Counted from the stretch's first letter, positions 12,537-24,765 are shown. The stretch is DNA of 64,000 nt from Turnera subulata (GCA_028386065.3 JAKUCV010001073.1:35996-99995); one strand, 5' to 3'. A program made the numbers and translations. Notes: generated by a model not told the origin, from the sequence alone.

Positions 12537-14104
12537 TCCATCTACCTCTCACCCAGTATAGCTTTAGGATGTTTAACCCCACCACATAGGATAGAACTTT
12601 CAGTTTGGGGTAGTTTTTATAGCACATTTTAATTCCTTTTGCAATTATGTGTTTTCTTAGTTTGTATTTATTTCAGCTTTGCACTCATTTCTGTTTTGTT
12701 CTTGCAGTGAGGACACTGCAAATTTTTCAGTTTGGGGTATTTTCGGGTGCAACTTAGCTTTTTGTATGCTTTTTGTATTCCCCACAGCATGATGCATTTT
12801 CTGGTGTACTTTCGAATTTTAAATTAATGCAAGTTTCAGTTCTCATTTTTCATTATATTTCTTACAGTGTGAGCCTGTACCTATATTTATGCACCCTCTG
12901 CACTTTCCATTTAATTCTGCTCATACTCTATTCACACGACTTGTCTTACTTCTCTTAAAATAAACAGAACAGGTTTAATTAAGCAACTGGCATCACAGGA
13001 AATCCGCCAAGAAAAGAAGAGTCCTGCTAATGTATCTTCCCTACTTAGCACAGGCTCAGCCTGTACACTTTAGAACAGGCCCTCACTTCCATCAAGGTGA
13101 AATTTTATGCAGAATCTTCAAGAATGGAGAGGATCTAGGCCATCTTCCACATACCCACAGACCTCGCTACCCACACCTTTCTCATCACACCCTTGCAACC
13201 CCATTTGAGCCAATAAGGACGGCCCCCAATTCATTCATGTACTCTGCACAATCCTCCCCAACCAGTTGCAACCTAAGCAGGGGCCGTCACTGTCCAAGAG
13301 GCACGAACTTCCTCCTACAGTCTCACCCTGTCAATAAGCCTGTAAGCAAGGATTCGATCAAGTAAGAAATAGAGGATTACCCGTACTCAGCCTATACAAC
13401 ATCCAGAATGCAACCAGAAGTATATCCCCTTTCCCACTTGTTTAAAAAAAATGAAAAAAAGAATATTTCAGAAACAAGAAAAAGGGAAGAAGGGCGATGG
13501 CAACATTTTGTCAATCAAACTCCATCAAAATTCATGGAGTAGACAGTTGCATCAATACGGTAGGCTGAGGCACGAAGAAACAGTTGCTGAATAGCGTGAG
13601 ACCTCGGAAAAACGAAATCTACAGCCTCTACACAGCCCCAGGCTGTTCATAAATAAAACAGAAGAAATCCAAGTTCACAGGCCATTGACCCTTGCTAAAT
13701 CCATCCTCCTTCCTTTGACAACCCTCACCCAGCCTCAGTACAACACAGCCAAGCCCTAGTGATCCTAACTTGAAGACTTATGCACATTAGTGGAGATGGA
13801 AGTGACAGACCTGCATATGAGGTGATGTTTTCAAATCCTAAACTTTAGCAGAATTCTCTCCAAAAGGTAGAAGAATGGATACCAGTTGCAAGGTTATTCC
13901 TGTGATTTTTATGACCAAAAACTACTGACAAGGATTGTGGTTAGATTTGATGCAGTGTTGAAGGAAAAATCAGAAGATGCTTGAATTAAAACGCCACATG
14001 GAAGGAACTTAGTGAAAATCTGATGAATTGAAACTGCTCTGCCTTCCTTTCGAAAACCACTCCTTTTTCTTTTCTTTAATTGCTTGAGGACAAGCAAAAT
14101 CTTT
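12537..14104 (+). other. 3' non-coding region of Athila element
   Basis: No gene seen. It contains two extra polypurine-like AGTTTGGGGT sites (12602-12611 and 12729-12738), palindromic motif copies at 12864-12878, 13050-13064 and 13632-13646, and an A-rich run near 13443-13480. Short frames here have no recognisable content. Confidence 0.7.
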
Positions 14105-14118
14105 AGTTTGGGGTATTT
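14105..14118 (+). promoter_or_regulatory. Polypurine tract of Athila element
   Basis: AGTTTGGGGTATTT lies directly before the 3' LTR. It is the expected plus-strand primer site. Similar AGTTTGGGGT sequences occur upstream at 9291, 12602 and 12729. Confidence 0.85.
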
Positions 14119-16239
14119 TGATGCATGTGAAATATGCATAGTTTAAGGCATAATTTTGTACTCAAATCATTCTCAATTCATCATGATTATATGCCTAATC
14201 TGCAATATTCCATCATATTCCTCCAATTTTCATCCCTTACTGCATGATTAGTGGTTTCAGGTACATTTTGACCAAATCAAGAAGATTTCATTGAAGAATT
14301 AGAAGATACAGCCTCAGTCACAGCGTGAGCCTGTGACAGAGCCTGTAAGCCTGTCCTTGAGGCTGTCGTTCAACAAGAACCCAGCAAGCAACCTCAAACC
14401 ACCCCTGGATCACCGAGTTTTTCACTGAATCACATTGCACTCGCTAGATCCAGGAAGTCCTCAAGTCATCTCACCATTGGCAAAAGGAGCAGGAACCAAT
14501 TAAAGGGAGAATTTGAGAAAGAACCCTTACAGCCTCAGCCACAGCGTGAGGCTGTGCATTCTGCAGAAACCCAGGAAGCACAAGGGAATATAAAAATTGT
14601 CGCCACTTGCACTTTCCACCCCACCAACATAAACAATTATTCCCCTGACATTCTCAGAGCACGTTTGAAGGAAAAGTACATAATGGGCACATGCCACCTA
14701 GGAATCTTCTTAAACTAGAATTATCCTCTGCAAAAGGAGGAGCCTTGGAACTCACAACCCACCAATTGCTGCCCATCACGCTCCCTGCTTTGACACACAC
14801 AAACAAGATTGGAGAATAATCAGAACCACTTGTCCAGACAAGAAGGAGTTTTCCAGCAACGAGGGGAGAAGGAGACCAAAGGGGATACACCCTACAAAAA
14901 GGAAGATGGGCAGGCGACAGACATCATCGAGTCATCGATTGGAGCTGAGAAGAAAACCCAGAATTCAGGGAACTAAGGGAAAACACGATTCTGCAGCCTT
15001 TCTGGGCAGAAATCGTGTTGCCCTCACTCTCAGTTCACTCGAAAACACCATGACATCCCATACCTCCATCATTTTTGTAATTCCAGTTATGAAGTAAACG
15101 ACCCCTTCTTAGGTTGAAGGGGGAAACATGTATTCGATTTGTGTTTAATAAATTGTTCCAGTTTTAACCCCCTCCTTCTTACTTTAGTTGTTGAGTTATT
15201 AATCCATGTTTAGGTTCTGATCAAACCAATGCATGAACTCAGGTAGCTAGGTGAAGAACCGAAAGGAGAAACCTTAGTCACCAGAAAAACAACAACCAAA
15301 CCTTAGTTTTTAACTCGTGACAGAATTAGAAACTAGGTGAGGAATTAGCCTCAACACCAAATCTTCATCCCCTTTGAGTTTGACCTATGCGAAAGCACTT
15401 GGAATATGAGAACCTTAGGAGGAACCTGTGAGTGAAAACAAATGGGTTCAGTACAGGTTGAGAGCGCCTGCAAGAACCAATCCTTATAATTGACCTTTCG
15501 CCGTCCATAGCCTCAGGCTGTGCGCAACAGAGCCTCAGCTTGTCACAGTGTATTTTGCTGTCGACAGTGCCAAGCTGTAGCAAGCACAGCCTCACTCTGT
15601 GACAGTACGAGTCAAGAGATAACACCATTCCTAGTTTGATTCTTGATTAATTATTGGGTAGCATATTCTTATCTAGTAGCAACCTGGTGAAGGACCGAAA
15701 GGAGAAGCTAGGAGTGCTAGACCTACAATAGTCAACCTTCACTCCTTAAGCATTCGAAAGAAGGTAAGGAGAGACTGTGGGAACCCACACCAACATTGAA
15801 CTTCACCCCCAAGTGGACGTTTGCTCTAGTGACAGGGGGTAGATGGAAGCTTAGGGAACTATTAATAAGATCGAGAGCCGTTGATAGTACCTTAGGTTGG
15901 GAGCCCCGTCAAGACATCTCATTAGTCACAGCCTCATCACAGTGTCAGTCTGTGACTGAGGCTGTAGAGCAATTTACAAGCATAAAACCGGTACATGTGG
16001 AACCCGGATGCCTAAGAATTCACCATTCCTGATCTCTTCCTCAGTTAAATTCTTGTTACATTTATTTTACTGCTTGCTTTTATTTCTCTACCATTATTCG
16101 TCAAATTCACCCCTTGTTTAATCATTCTCCAGTCTAGTTAGTCCGAAATTGAAGTAAAATCAATTCCGCCCAGTCCCTGTGGATACGACCTTGATAAGTA
16201 CTACATTGACCCTGTGCACTTGCAGGAAAGCACGCATCA
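14119..16239 (+). repeat. Athila-type 3' LTR
   Basis: 2121 bp, the same length as the 5' LTR and about 97.5% identical by hand count. The largest cluster of differences is around 15785-15830 (3070-3120 in the 5' copy). The perfect duplication ATGGG follows at 16240-16244. Confidence 0.96.
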
Positions 16240-16244
16240 ATGGG

Positions 16245-16813
16245 GTCTTGAGTTTTTTAACCTGGTGGGTTCTTTCTTTGTTACGATGCTGACGATGGAT
16301 CTGAACAGTAAATAGAGAAGGTATTTAGGGGGAGCAAGGATCGAAGTACTCACTAGCCACGTTGCCGTGATCGACAAGGAACTATCGATCATGGTAGCAG
16401 GTCAGTCCTATAAAATTAGGCTTATGGAAACAAGAGAAACTTTGAATGGTAATTCATAGGTTAGACAAGAGAGGGGGACGATGCATGGTCTAATAGCACA
16501 GTGAAGGGGGTTTTCGGTGAATTGCCAAAGAATTCAGAGGAAGAGGGAGATCGGAGTTGCATTGGGAACAAATAAGCGGATTTCTCGGGATTGCACGAGG
16601 ATCCGTTTGAGTTAATGCCCTTAATTGTGTAGAAATCAAATTTGAGTAGAGTTATGGCTTCAATTTCAAAATCTCCACTGGTTAGGAAAGTAGCCTCTCC
16701 TATTATTGCACCATCATCATATGTGTCTGTCTCAATTTCCAATTCCAATAATTTGGGGACGCAGGGTGGTGACGTACATCAAGGGATCTTTACTAATTAT
16801 GGCACCAGCACGT
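16245..16813. other. Unassigned sequence right of the Athila element
   Basis: This is the right half of the pre-insertion site (left half 1264-1406). No gene or repeat family recognised. It ends where a Tat/Ogre-like LTR begins. Confidence 0.5.
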
Positions 16814-18408
16814 TGTGAGAAGTCGGAACTTAATCACCGGTGACAATCGATGGAGTCACCACCCAAGTTTTATTACCGTGGAAAAACTCAGGAAAACCAA
16901 GAATAACTCCTTATACCCGCAAAGCAACCAGATTAGTGAACCAAAGACGCTGGACTCGGGGGTTCGTCATAGGAAGGTATGAGGCACCCCATCCATGCTT
17001 GGGCGAAATAATATGCAATTTAAGCGAATACTTGTGTTTTGGTGCATGTGTGTAAATCAAATTTCCAGCAGCATATAATCATCAAATCAGCATGCATAAA
17101 TAGAGAGTTAAAAGACCAGAAGAGAAAAGAAAAGTTTAGAACATAATTTGGCTTGCGTCTCCACCACTAGAGACATCTTACGTACCCCGGCAACCGGGTT
17201 CAAAGCTCACGTAGTTCTCAGGTTAGAATCAACACTCAAGAAAACATGTCAGTATCATCATAGCATCGAATCAGCAGCAAACAAGGTGACTTAGAATCGA
17301 AAAAAGTTTAGAACACTTACCTTGAGTTTCTGGACAAAAACTAGAGTCAAATTGCAGCTCATTTTAAGCGTACCAAATGATCGATTCAGCCTCTAATCTC
17401 AATAGAAAAGTTGTAGATCCTCCTCTTAGCTTTCCTTAGAGTTTAAGATCTCAGCAATCTGAGGTTTAGAACTCAAGATATGAATTAATTCCCGAGACTG
17501 CACGCTGCAGAAGCCTCCACTCGAGTTCTCCGCGTTCTTGACTACGGGATTGCGATTGATTGCTCCTAAGCCCTTGAATTCGACTTCTTCTCTGTAAAGA
17601 CTAATAAGAAAACATAACTAGAGCAATACCACATGAGATCTGAGAGAGAAAAGCAATTGGAATTGAAGAATATAATAATTGAAAGAGTTTTCCCAAGCTA
17701 GGGCGTTTTATAGAGAGAATTACCGACCCAAAAGAATCCCCCCAAAAGTGTGTTCAGAAGGTTGTATTTATAGTGTTCAGGGTCTAAGTGGTCGTGGTTT
17801 TGATCCTAAGGCCGAGATTAAACCCCTAAATCCAATGGCTGAGTGCTAGGATAAAAAAAAAAGGAAAAATAGAAAAAGTGGCCGACTCTGGGACGCATGA
17901 CCGCCGCCTGGGGGCGGTCTTCCCTGCTTGACCGCCTCCTGATGGCGATCATGTTGCCATGACCGCCGACTCAGTCGGGGCTACTGTTCACGTTCTTCCT
18001 ATTTTGACCGGGTTTTCCTTTTTTTGACTCCAATTCGATTCTTGCACGTAAAGTAAAGGTTCCCAGACCAGAAAAACTCTCTTTTCTTGAGGAAAACTCT
18101 ATATTCTTTCCAAATAAACTCAATTACTTAACCCTCACTCCAAGAATCCAAATTATTCCTCTTTTATCCACAAAATAGGCAAAATAATCAACTAACTTAA
18201 ATTGGGCCTCTAATCCAACGAAAATCAGATGGAAATAAGTCAGAAAATTCGTGATAAGCCTGGGCCTAATTATGTAGATATTCCATGAATTTATTTATTG
18301 GGTTTCCAAGCCAAATTAAAGACAAAAAAGTAATGAAATTAACCTTGGGCTTTAAAACACAATTTTAATCCAACAAAATAAATAGATGGCTAAATTTTAG
18401 TGTTCACA
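16814..18408 (-). mobile_element. Tat/Ogre-like LTR, 3' LTR of a minus-strand element
   Basis: On the minus strand it starts TGTGAACAC (18408) and ends CTTCTCACA (16814), 1595 bp. A polypurine-like CGAGGGGCATC abuts its start at 18409-18419, so this is a 3' LTR read on the minus strand. The segment around 16830-17010 (GATGGAGTCACCACC, GGTATGAGGCACCCC) resembles a module I know from Tat/Ogre-type LTRs. The matching 5' LTR and coding region are not in the window, because a SIRE-like piece replaces them at 19568. Confidence 0.6.
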
Positions 18409-19567
18409 GATGCCCCTCGTTGGTGAGGGTTTAAGAATTTAGGCAGGAAACAACGCAAGAGAAAACTCAAATTGAAAGAAGAATAATCATGGGTGAGCTC
18501 TTGATCCAATACAATGATGCTTGAAAATGCTTACTTGAGGTGTCTACCACTGGAGAATGAAAGATTTCAATGTTAAGAGAGGATGCTTGGACCCTAACTA
18601 TTAACCTACTTTCAAAAGGGGTGATTTCAACGTTATGAGAGAGAGAATCCCTAACCATTAGCCTACTTTCTAAAGGAAGATTTCAACGTTATGAGAGGGA
18701 GGAACCCTAACCATTAGCCTACTTTTTTAAGGGCTGAGACGAATGTTGAGAGTAAACTGAGATTATTTGAGACAAAATTAAGACTAAAGGTTGAGGCTAT
18801 AGGTTGAGACTAAAAGGTTGAGACTAAAGGTTGAGACTAAAAGGTTGAGACTAATGGGTTGAGATTAAAGGGTTGCATGGACTCCTCCGTCCTAAGGAAA
18901 CTGCCTCCCTAAAAGAGACAAGGACACCTCCGTCCTAAGGAAACTGCCTTCCTAAAAGAGACAAGGACACCTCCGTCCTAAGGTTTAAGGATACTTCCAT
19001 CCTAAGGTTTAAGGATACTTCCATCCTAAGGTTTGATATCACATTTGTCATCGAAACATCATGATTTAGGGGTAGCATGCCCCTTGTTTTAATCCAATCA
19101 AATTATTTGGGCTTGTAATGCCCCCTATTTTGACGAAGTTCATAGGGTACCATGCCCTATTGCATAATCTAAGCGAGAAATATCTAAAGGCATGACCCAT
19201 TTGAATGTTTAACAATCATTTGTGATAATGGACTAAGATTTTAAATCTTTTGATGTGTTCGTGAAAAGAGTTTGTTCTTGCAATTTGAATCTACCTTGCT
19301 CAAGGAATCCATGTTCTATCTCTAAGTGAGTGCATGTAGATGCTTCTAAAGTGATGTGCGACTTGATTTGAATGCATGGGGATGACCCTACTTGCTATAT
19401 GACATGAAGACGCTCCTACTGGGGCATGAGAATGCAAAGGGAGATGCTCTATTTTAATTTTGATGATGCATGAGAATGCAAAAGGGATGCCCCTAGTGTT
19501 TATGATGCATGAGAATGTCTTGATGTTCTTGATTTACAAAATGCATGAGAATGCCCCTAGCATTCAA
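18409..19567 (-). repeat. 3' internal tail of Tat/Ogre-like element, nested tandem repeats
   Basis: No coding sequence. Four tandem families follow one another: about 55-60 bp units with TTTCAACGTTATGAGAG (18560-18735); about 14-bp units AGGTTGAGACTAAA (18770-18870); about 42-bp and 24-bp units with CCTCCGTCCTAAGG or CTTCCATCCTAAGG (18885-19035); and loose repeats of GCATGAGAATGCCCC (19380-19560). Such arrays before the polypurine tract are common in Tat/Ogre elements. Confidence 0.65.
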
Positions 19568-21329
19568 ATATAGGGGGAATCATTATTTACATATACCTCT
19601 AATATTGGCATATACTATAGGGGGAATCATAATTTGAAAAATATAGGGGGAATCATTATTTACATATACCTCTAATATTGGCATATACTTCTAGTTGTTT
19701 GTCATTATCAAAAAGGGGGAAATTGTTAGAACTCATGGTTCATTACAGGTTTTGATAATTGACAACCAATTCCAGATCATAACAAAGATGAAGCAAAAAG
19801 AAATGAAGTCAAACCAATCCTCAAGCAAAAGAAACCATTCAAGAGCAAAGGATCAAAGTGAATGAGCACAAGATTGAAGAGCCAAGAAAGAAGAGTTAGA
19901 TTCATAAATTGTACAAGGTATAACACTCAACTCTTCTAGGACATTGGCTCAAAATAAGATAAAGGTTGCTCATGCATCACATAAACATATTTCAAACATC
20001 AAACTATTTTTTGAGTCAATAACATCGATGTTATATTTTATCACATCGATGTTCTACCTTCGAACAATCTTTCAAAAATTGGCAGTAGGCAAATAACATC
20101 GATGTTGGAATACAAAACATCAATGTTATAATGACCGTTGCTTTTAAAAATAGTCATAACATCGATGTTCCCATTTGTAACATCGATGTTCTTTCAAGTC
20201 AACTTTAAAATCGTTTTTACCGAGCCAAAATAACATCGATGTTGGAATCCCAAACATCGATGTTCTTGGTTTCAACCATTTTTCCAAAAGTTGGCAGTAG
20301 CTCAAAAACATCGATGTTGTCATCTAAACATCGATGTTCCTGCCTTCAAAGAATTTTCTAAAAATTGGCAGAAGGCTCAGAACATCGATGTTGGATTCCT
20401 AAACATCGATGTTCTCATGACCGTTGTATTTGAAAATATTTTTACATGACCAAAACATCGATGTTGGATTGATAAACATCGATGTTCTTCAATGGTCAGT
20501 TTTAATCATTTTTTCACAGAAGCAAAATAACATCGATGTTGGTTTTCAAACATCGATGTTCGTCATATGAAGCTTTAAACGGTTTTACACAGAATCAAAA
20601 TAACATCGATGTTGGGTTTGAGAACATCGATGTTTTAGTTACCGTTAGTCCAATAATTCAAATTTACTGGACAAAACATCGATGTTGAGCCTTTAAACAT
20701 CGATGTTATGACCGTTATTCTGACAACTTTTTAGCACCCACCATATCTTGTTTAAAGCTGTTTTCTTGAGTGCATTTCAAACGGCTCCATAACTTTTCAG
20801 AGCTACAAATTGAGCATTTTTAGCTCTGACTCAGTACTAATCAACTCTCTACATTCAAGCATTCATTTCATACATTCATCCAAATTTTAATTGAGCCAAT
20901 ATCCTATTGAGGATTTGAGAGTTGCCTTTTAGAGCTTAAATTCTGTAAACCATATCTACTCTTGTGAGAGTTCCTTGTTTGAGTGATTGTATTGCTATAC
21001 ACCTTAAGGGAGGTTAGTTCCCTTGTTGAGATTCATAGGAAGAGGGTATATCTTCTTGTGTGAGAAGTCTTGAAGTGAGGTATCTTCAAGCAGGAGATTA
21101 GAGTTTCTTGAGACTAGAACTCTAGGTTGTAAACAGTTTGTTAAGCACCCGTAAGCTTAACGTAGATAGTGGAATCTTCAAGAGAGTCTCTTGAAGGACT
21201 GGATTAGCCACACAAGTAGTGTGTGTGTGAACCAGGATACATTGTTTGTGTTCTTCAATCTTTTTAATTCCGCATCTATTTCCTGCTTATTTCGTTTTAA
21301 TCCGATAAACACTATTCACCCCCCCACTC
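19568..21329 (+). mobile_element. SIRE/Maximus-like Ty1/copia 3' end: internal tail, polypurine tract and LTR
   Basis: A tail with a duplicated segment TAGGGGGAATCATTATTTAC (about 19569 and 19648) leads to GTCATTATCAAAAAGGGGGAAAT, then an LTR start TGTTAGAAC at 19724. CAAAAAGGGGGA before TGTTAG is typical of SIRE/Maximus elements. Near the right end is TTCACCCCCCCACT (from 21315), also typical, shortly before the expected LTR end. The LTR is then cut and joined to element X at about 21329. No coding region of this element remains. Confidence 0.7.
20021..20707 (+). repeat. Array of 10 pairs of the palindrome AACATCGATGTT
   Basis: Twenty copies of a 12-bp perfect palindrome (18 exact, two with one change) lie inside the SIRE-like LTR. 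They come in ten pairs. Within each pair the gap is 8 or 9 bases, so starts are 20-21 bp apart. Pairs recur every 60-80 bp inside a diverged tandem repeat that also holds TTGGCAGTAG and ATGACCGTT-like segments. Confidence 0.95.
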
Positions 21330-22189
21330 TGTCCAAGGGATAACGCCGCAGCCTGTTTGGAATGCACCAAACCTGTACCACAAATAATCCATCCTACGGG
21401 ATGAAAGCCCGCAGGTGAGGGGTTAGTCCGAAGTGCTCACCGACGAAGGATAGACAATCAATATGCAACACTAAAATTACTCAAGGTAAAAAACAAGCAT
21501 AACAGCCAAACCAAAGGACAAGATCCAAAATTGGTCCAAGACCAAAAAGACTCAAATAAAATCTAATTTTCCAATTTTATCTTTCTAGGCCCCGTCACAC
21601 CTTGGCCGATTACTCAACTCCGGAGACAATGACCGGTCCGAAGCCGACTCCTCGGGAAACTGCCCGATATCCGAACCTATACAACAAAACAATATATACA
21701 CATAAATGCACATAATCGGTATGCTATGATGCCAAAACTACGAAATAACCCATCCCGGTTCATATCCTTTATTATCAAATTTTACCGAAAATATTATACC
21801 ATACGTATATCTGAATATAATTTCGGTACCATACTTTAATTAAAACTTTTTTCAAAGTATTTTCATAAATTAATTATACTTTTCCCAAAATATAATCACC
21901 ATAATTTTCTGGAAAAGATAACATATGTATATATATATTTCCAAAATATTTTTTTTTTATAAAACTACTTACCATAATATAATTACCAAACATTATTATT
22001 TATCAAAAATATATATATTAATCATGTGCTATGTATGTTATTTTCCAGAAAATATAGAATCATAAAACTTACTCTAAAAATAAATACAATTTAATATATA
22101 TATATATTTTTATTTTCTAAAGACAAAATACTTTTCCAACAATTATAAATCAACATAATTATATATATTTCAGAAATATACATATATAT
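21330..22189 (-). mobile_element. Element X left LTR, first part (split by copy A)
   Basis: Matches 34034-35418 of the right X LTR on the minus strand. The outermost 247 bp are missing (replaced by the SIRE-like piece), and about 535 bp equal to 34304-34838 are deleted between GTCAC and ACCTTGG near 21598. The match stops exactly at 22189, where copy A begins, and resumes at 29936. Confidence 0.85.
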
Positions 22190-24765
22190 TGTAACAGCCC
22201 AGGTAAAAATTTCATTTTTACCGGGACTGTTTAAGTTAATTTACAGTAATTTACCATTTAAAATTAATCTTGGGTAATTAATTAGTGGTAAATCGAGCAG
22301 TGGATTCCAAAACCGAGCCTTGTCTCACATTCGAGATTTTTCTACGGATTTTGCGGACCAAAGTTGGGATTTTTTGGGTCCAGGAATCTTCGGAAAAGCC
22401 GGGTTTATCCTCGATTTTACGGACCAGAAATAATGTTAAGTGGGTATACTGGATATTTTCTGGTCCAGGTGGGTCACACTTCACATGTTGCACAGTAGTG
22501 CATAATTGAGAAGCTCAATTATTCAGTTGCCTCTTCCTGTTATGCCTGTGACTTACCAGTATTTTGCACGCCTATAAAACTGTATTTCTTCTGCATGCCA
22601 TCACACCATCACCACCTCCATCTCTTCTCTGCCAAACCTCACCTGCAAAAACAACTTCTGTAAAAAGAGCAGTATTTTTCCTCTGCACAAACCAGAAAAA
22701 GAAAAATAATAAAAAAATAAACAACCCACACACAATCCGCCACGTCATCTCCCACCTCCTTCTCCTTTTTTTTCCGGCCAAAACACCAACTGCTGCCGCC
22801 ACCTTGAGCCACCGGCCGAGCCACCTCTCACTCCACCACCCACGCCATCGCGCTCCCCATGCCGTCGCCAACCTGACGCAGCCTTCGCCTCCCTGTTCCG
22901 CTGCTCGACGCGCCGCTAACGGCAGAAAACCCGACGGCTACTTCCTCTTGACCCGTCATCGCTGCGCCTTCCCTCGCTGTCGGCCGCCTGCAACCACGCT
23001 CAGCACTCAAGCGCAGTCCGTCGCCGTCGCCTGCTCGTTCTCGATGCCTCGCCTCCGTCTGTCGCTCGTGCCGCCGCCGTTGCAGGTGAGCTGCAGAACC
23101 GGGGTTGTTGATGACCCGGATCGTGGTCACGGGTCGGGTCTGACCTGGTCTTGTTGGTGATGGGTTGTGTGGGCTGAGACCGTGGGCTGCTGGGCCTGGC
23201 ACGGGTCTGGGCTGGTCTTGTGCGCGCCTGGGCTGGCTGCCTTGCTGGTCTGCTCCTGTGCCTGGGCTTAGCTTGGGCCTTGGGCTGGGTTTGGACTTGG
23301 CCCGGTCCAAAAACAAAAAAAAAAAAGAAAAAGTATAATCTGGTTTTAAAAATTGTTTTCTGACACTAAATAATTTTGGAAAAATTATATACATGATTTA
23401 ATTGGAATTATTTTGGGAATATATATACATGGTAAGTAATGATTATTTTGGAAAGTACATACTTATGAAATAATTGGAAAGGGTATTAACAAGGTAATAA
23501 CTACCGGAATAATATCTGGGTATAAGTATAGTACGGTATTTTGACGAATGGATAATAAATGGAGAATGATGATGATAATGGAGAATTGACCCGGGAGAGT
23601 AACCAAGACGAGTCTGTATTTATTTTTCGGTACACAGTATTAGCATGGCATTTGCATATCACCTTATGTGTGCATATTAATTGATTGATATAGGAGTTGG
23701 TAACTAGAAGTTGCTTGAGGAACCAGACTTGGAAACTGTTGGACATTTCCGTAATTGATAATCGGCCAAGGTGAGGATGGATAACCTTTGTTATGTTTCC
23801 TGTAATACTTTGTGTGCTTTGTTGTTTGATTGAACTGCTGACATTTGCATTGTTGGTTAGTTGACTGTTGTGATTATTGTTGTTGTCATTGTTAGACTGT
23901 GTTGTTGATACTTGGATATTATGTTGAGAATGATGTTGGACTATTGGCCATGGAAATTTGATAATGGATAATGGAATTGGAAGTTGTGTTGACGACTTTA
24001 TTGCCACTTGGAAAGTAGTGGTCTGACTCGATGGGTAAAGACTGTTTCGTGGTGGCCTTGACATGGGTTCTTGTGGAAGCATGTCTATGCTTGGGATGTC
24101 TATCCCGTTGATATATTTGGGATGTCTATCCCTGGGTTCTATTTTGGAATGTCGATCCCTGGGTTCTCTTGGTTTTGGTCTGGCACCCGGAATATGTTGA
24201 TATTCATATCTAACCCCTAGCTTGTCCAGTGACGGGACCCAGCAGATAAAATTGGAATTGATAATAAATATTCTTTTTGTCTTGGCTCTGTCTTGATTTA
24301 GATATGCTATTGCTTGCCTATGTTTTTCTTTACTGTATTACGGTTGCCTGCATATCACTGTTTATCCTTCGTCGGTGAGCGCTTCGGACTCACCCCTCGC
24401 CTGCGGGGTTTCATCCCGTAGGTTAAGTTGTTTCGTAGCTCAGGTACGACGTTCGACGGCTGCTGCACCTCCACCTGACTCCGGATCCATACCTCCGCTG
24501 CATGTGCATAAAAGTCTTCCGCTGCTGTGTGATATATGTTGTTGTGTTGCTGCTTTCCTGTGGTGTTTATATTGATGTTTATACTATCTGCTGCTGCTGT
24601 TGAGCATTGTGTATGGATTGAATAATGGTCCCCGAGTATGGGTGACAATTGTATTATATGGTTTGCTGTTGTAAAATACTTGTGAGTTGTACTGCCTGTT
24701 CTATCAATAAGAATAGTTTCAGCACGTGTTTACTGTGTATGGTAAATACGGGTCAGGGCGCTTCA
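22190..24765 (+). repeat. Copy A 5' LTR with GC-rich leader block
   Basis: 2576 bp, TGTAACAGCCC...CGCTTCA. TATA box CTATAAAA near 22570-22577. A GC-rich transcribed block (about 22780-23085) ends at CAG|GTGAGC (GT at 23086), a strong 5' splice site. After it come AT-rich sequence and a module of GGGATGTCTATCCC hairpin-like repeats (24094-24155). Confidence 0.9.

Larger units (their letters stand above)
1412..16239 (+). mobile_element. Complete Athila-type Ty3/gypsy retrotransposon
   Basis: It is flanked by a perfect 5-bp target duplication ATGGG (1407-1411 and 16240-16244). Both LTRs are 2121 bp, begin TGATGCATG and end CATCA. Order is LTR, primer site (3539), gag-pol (3653-9021), spacer, env-like gene (10070-12536), 3' non-coding region, polypurine tract, LTR. 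The primer site TGGCGCCGTTGCCGGGGA and the env-like gene after pol are Athila hallmarks. By hand the LTRs differ at roughly 50 positions (about 2.5%), so the insertion is fairly recent. Both genes carry stops and frameshifts, so it could move only with help. A 15-bp palindromic motif recurs along its whole length. Confidence 0.96.

Noticed and set aside
16461..16748. 95-codon minus-strand frame right of the Athila element
   Set aside because: No domain or family recognised, no upstream signals; kept only as unassigned flank.
20021..20707. CRISPR-like array
   Set aside because: Palindromic repeats are only 12 bp, spacers alternate between 8-9 and 40-60 bp and are themselves repeated, and the context is a plant LTR.
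22564..23160. 198-codon frame in the copy A LTR
   Set aside because: GC-rich leader block; overlapping long frames on the other strand and no recognisable protein.
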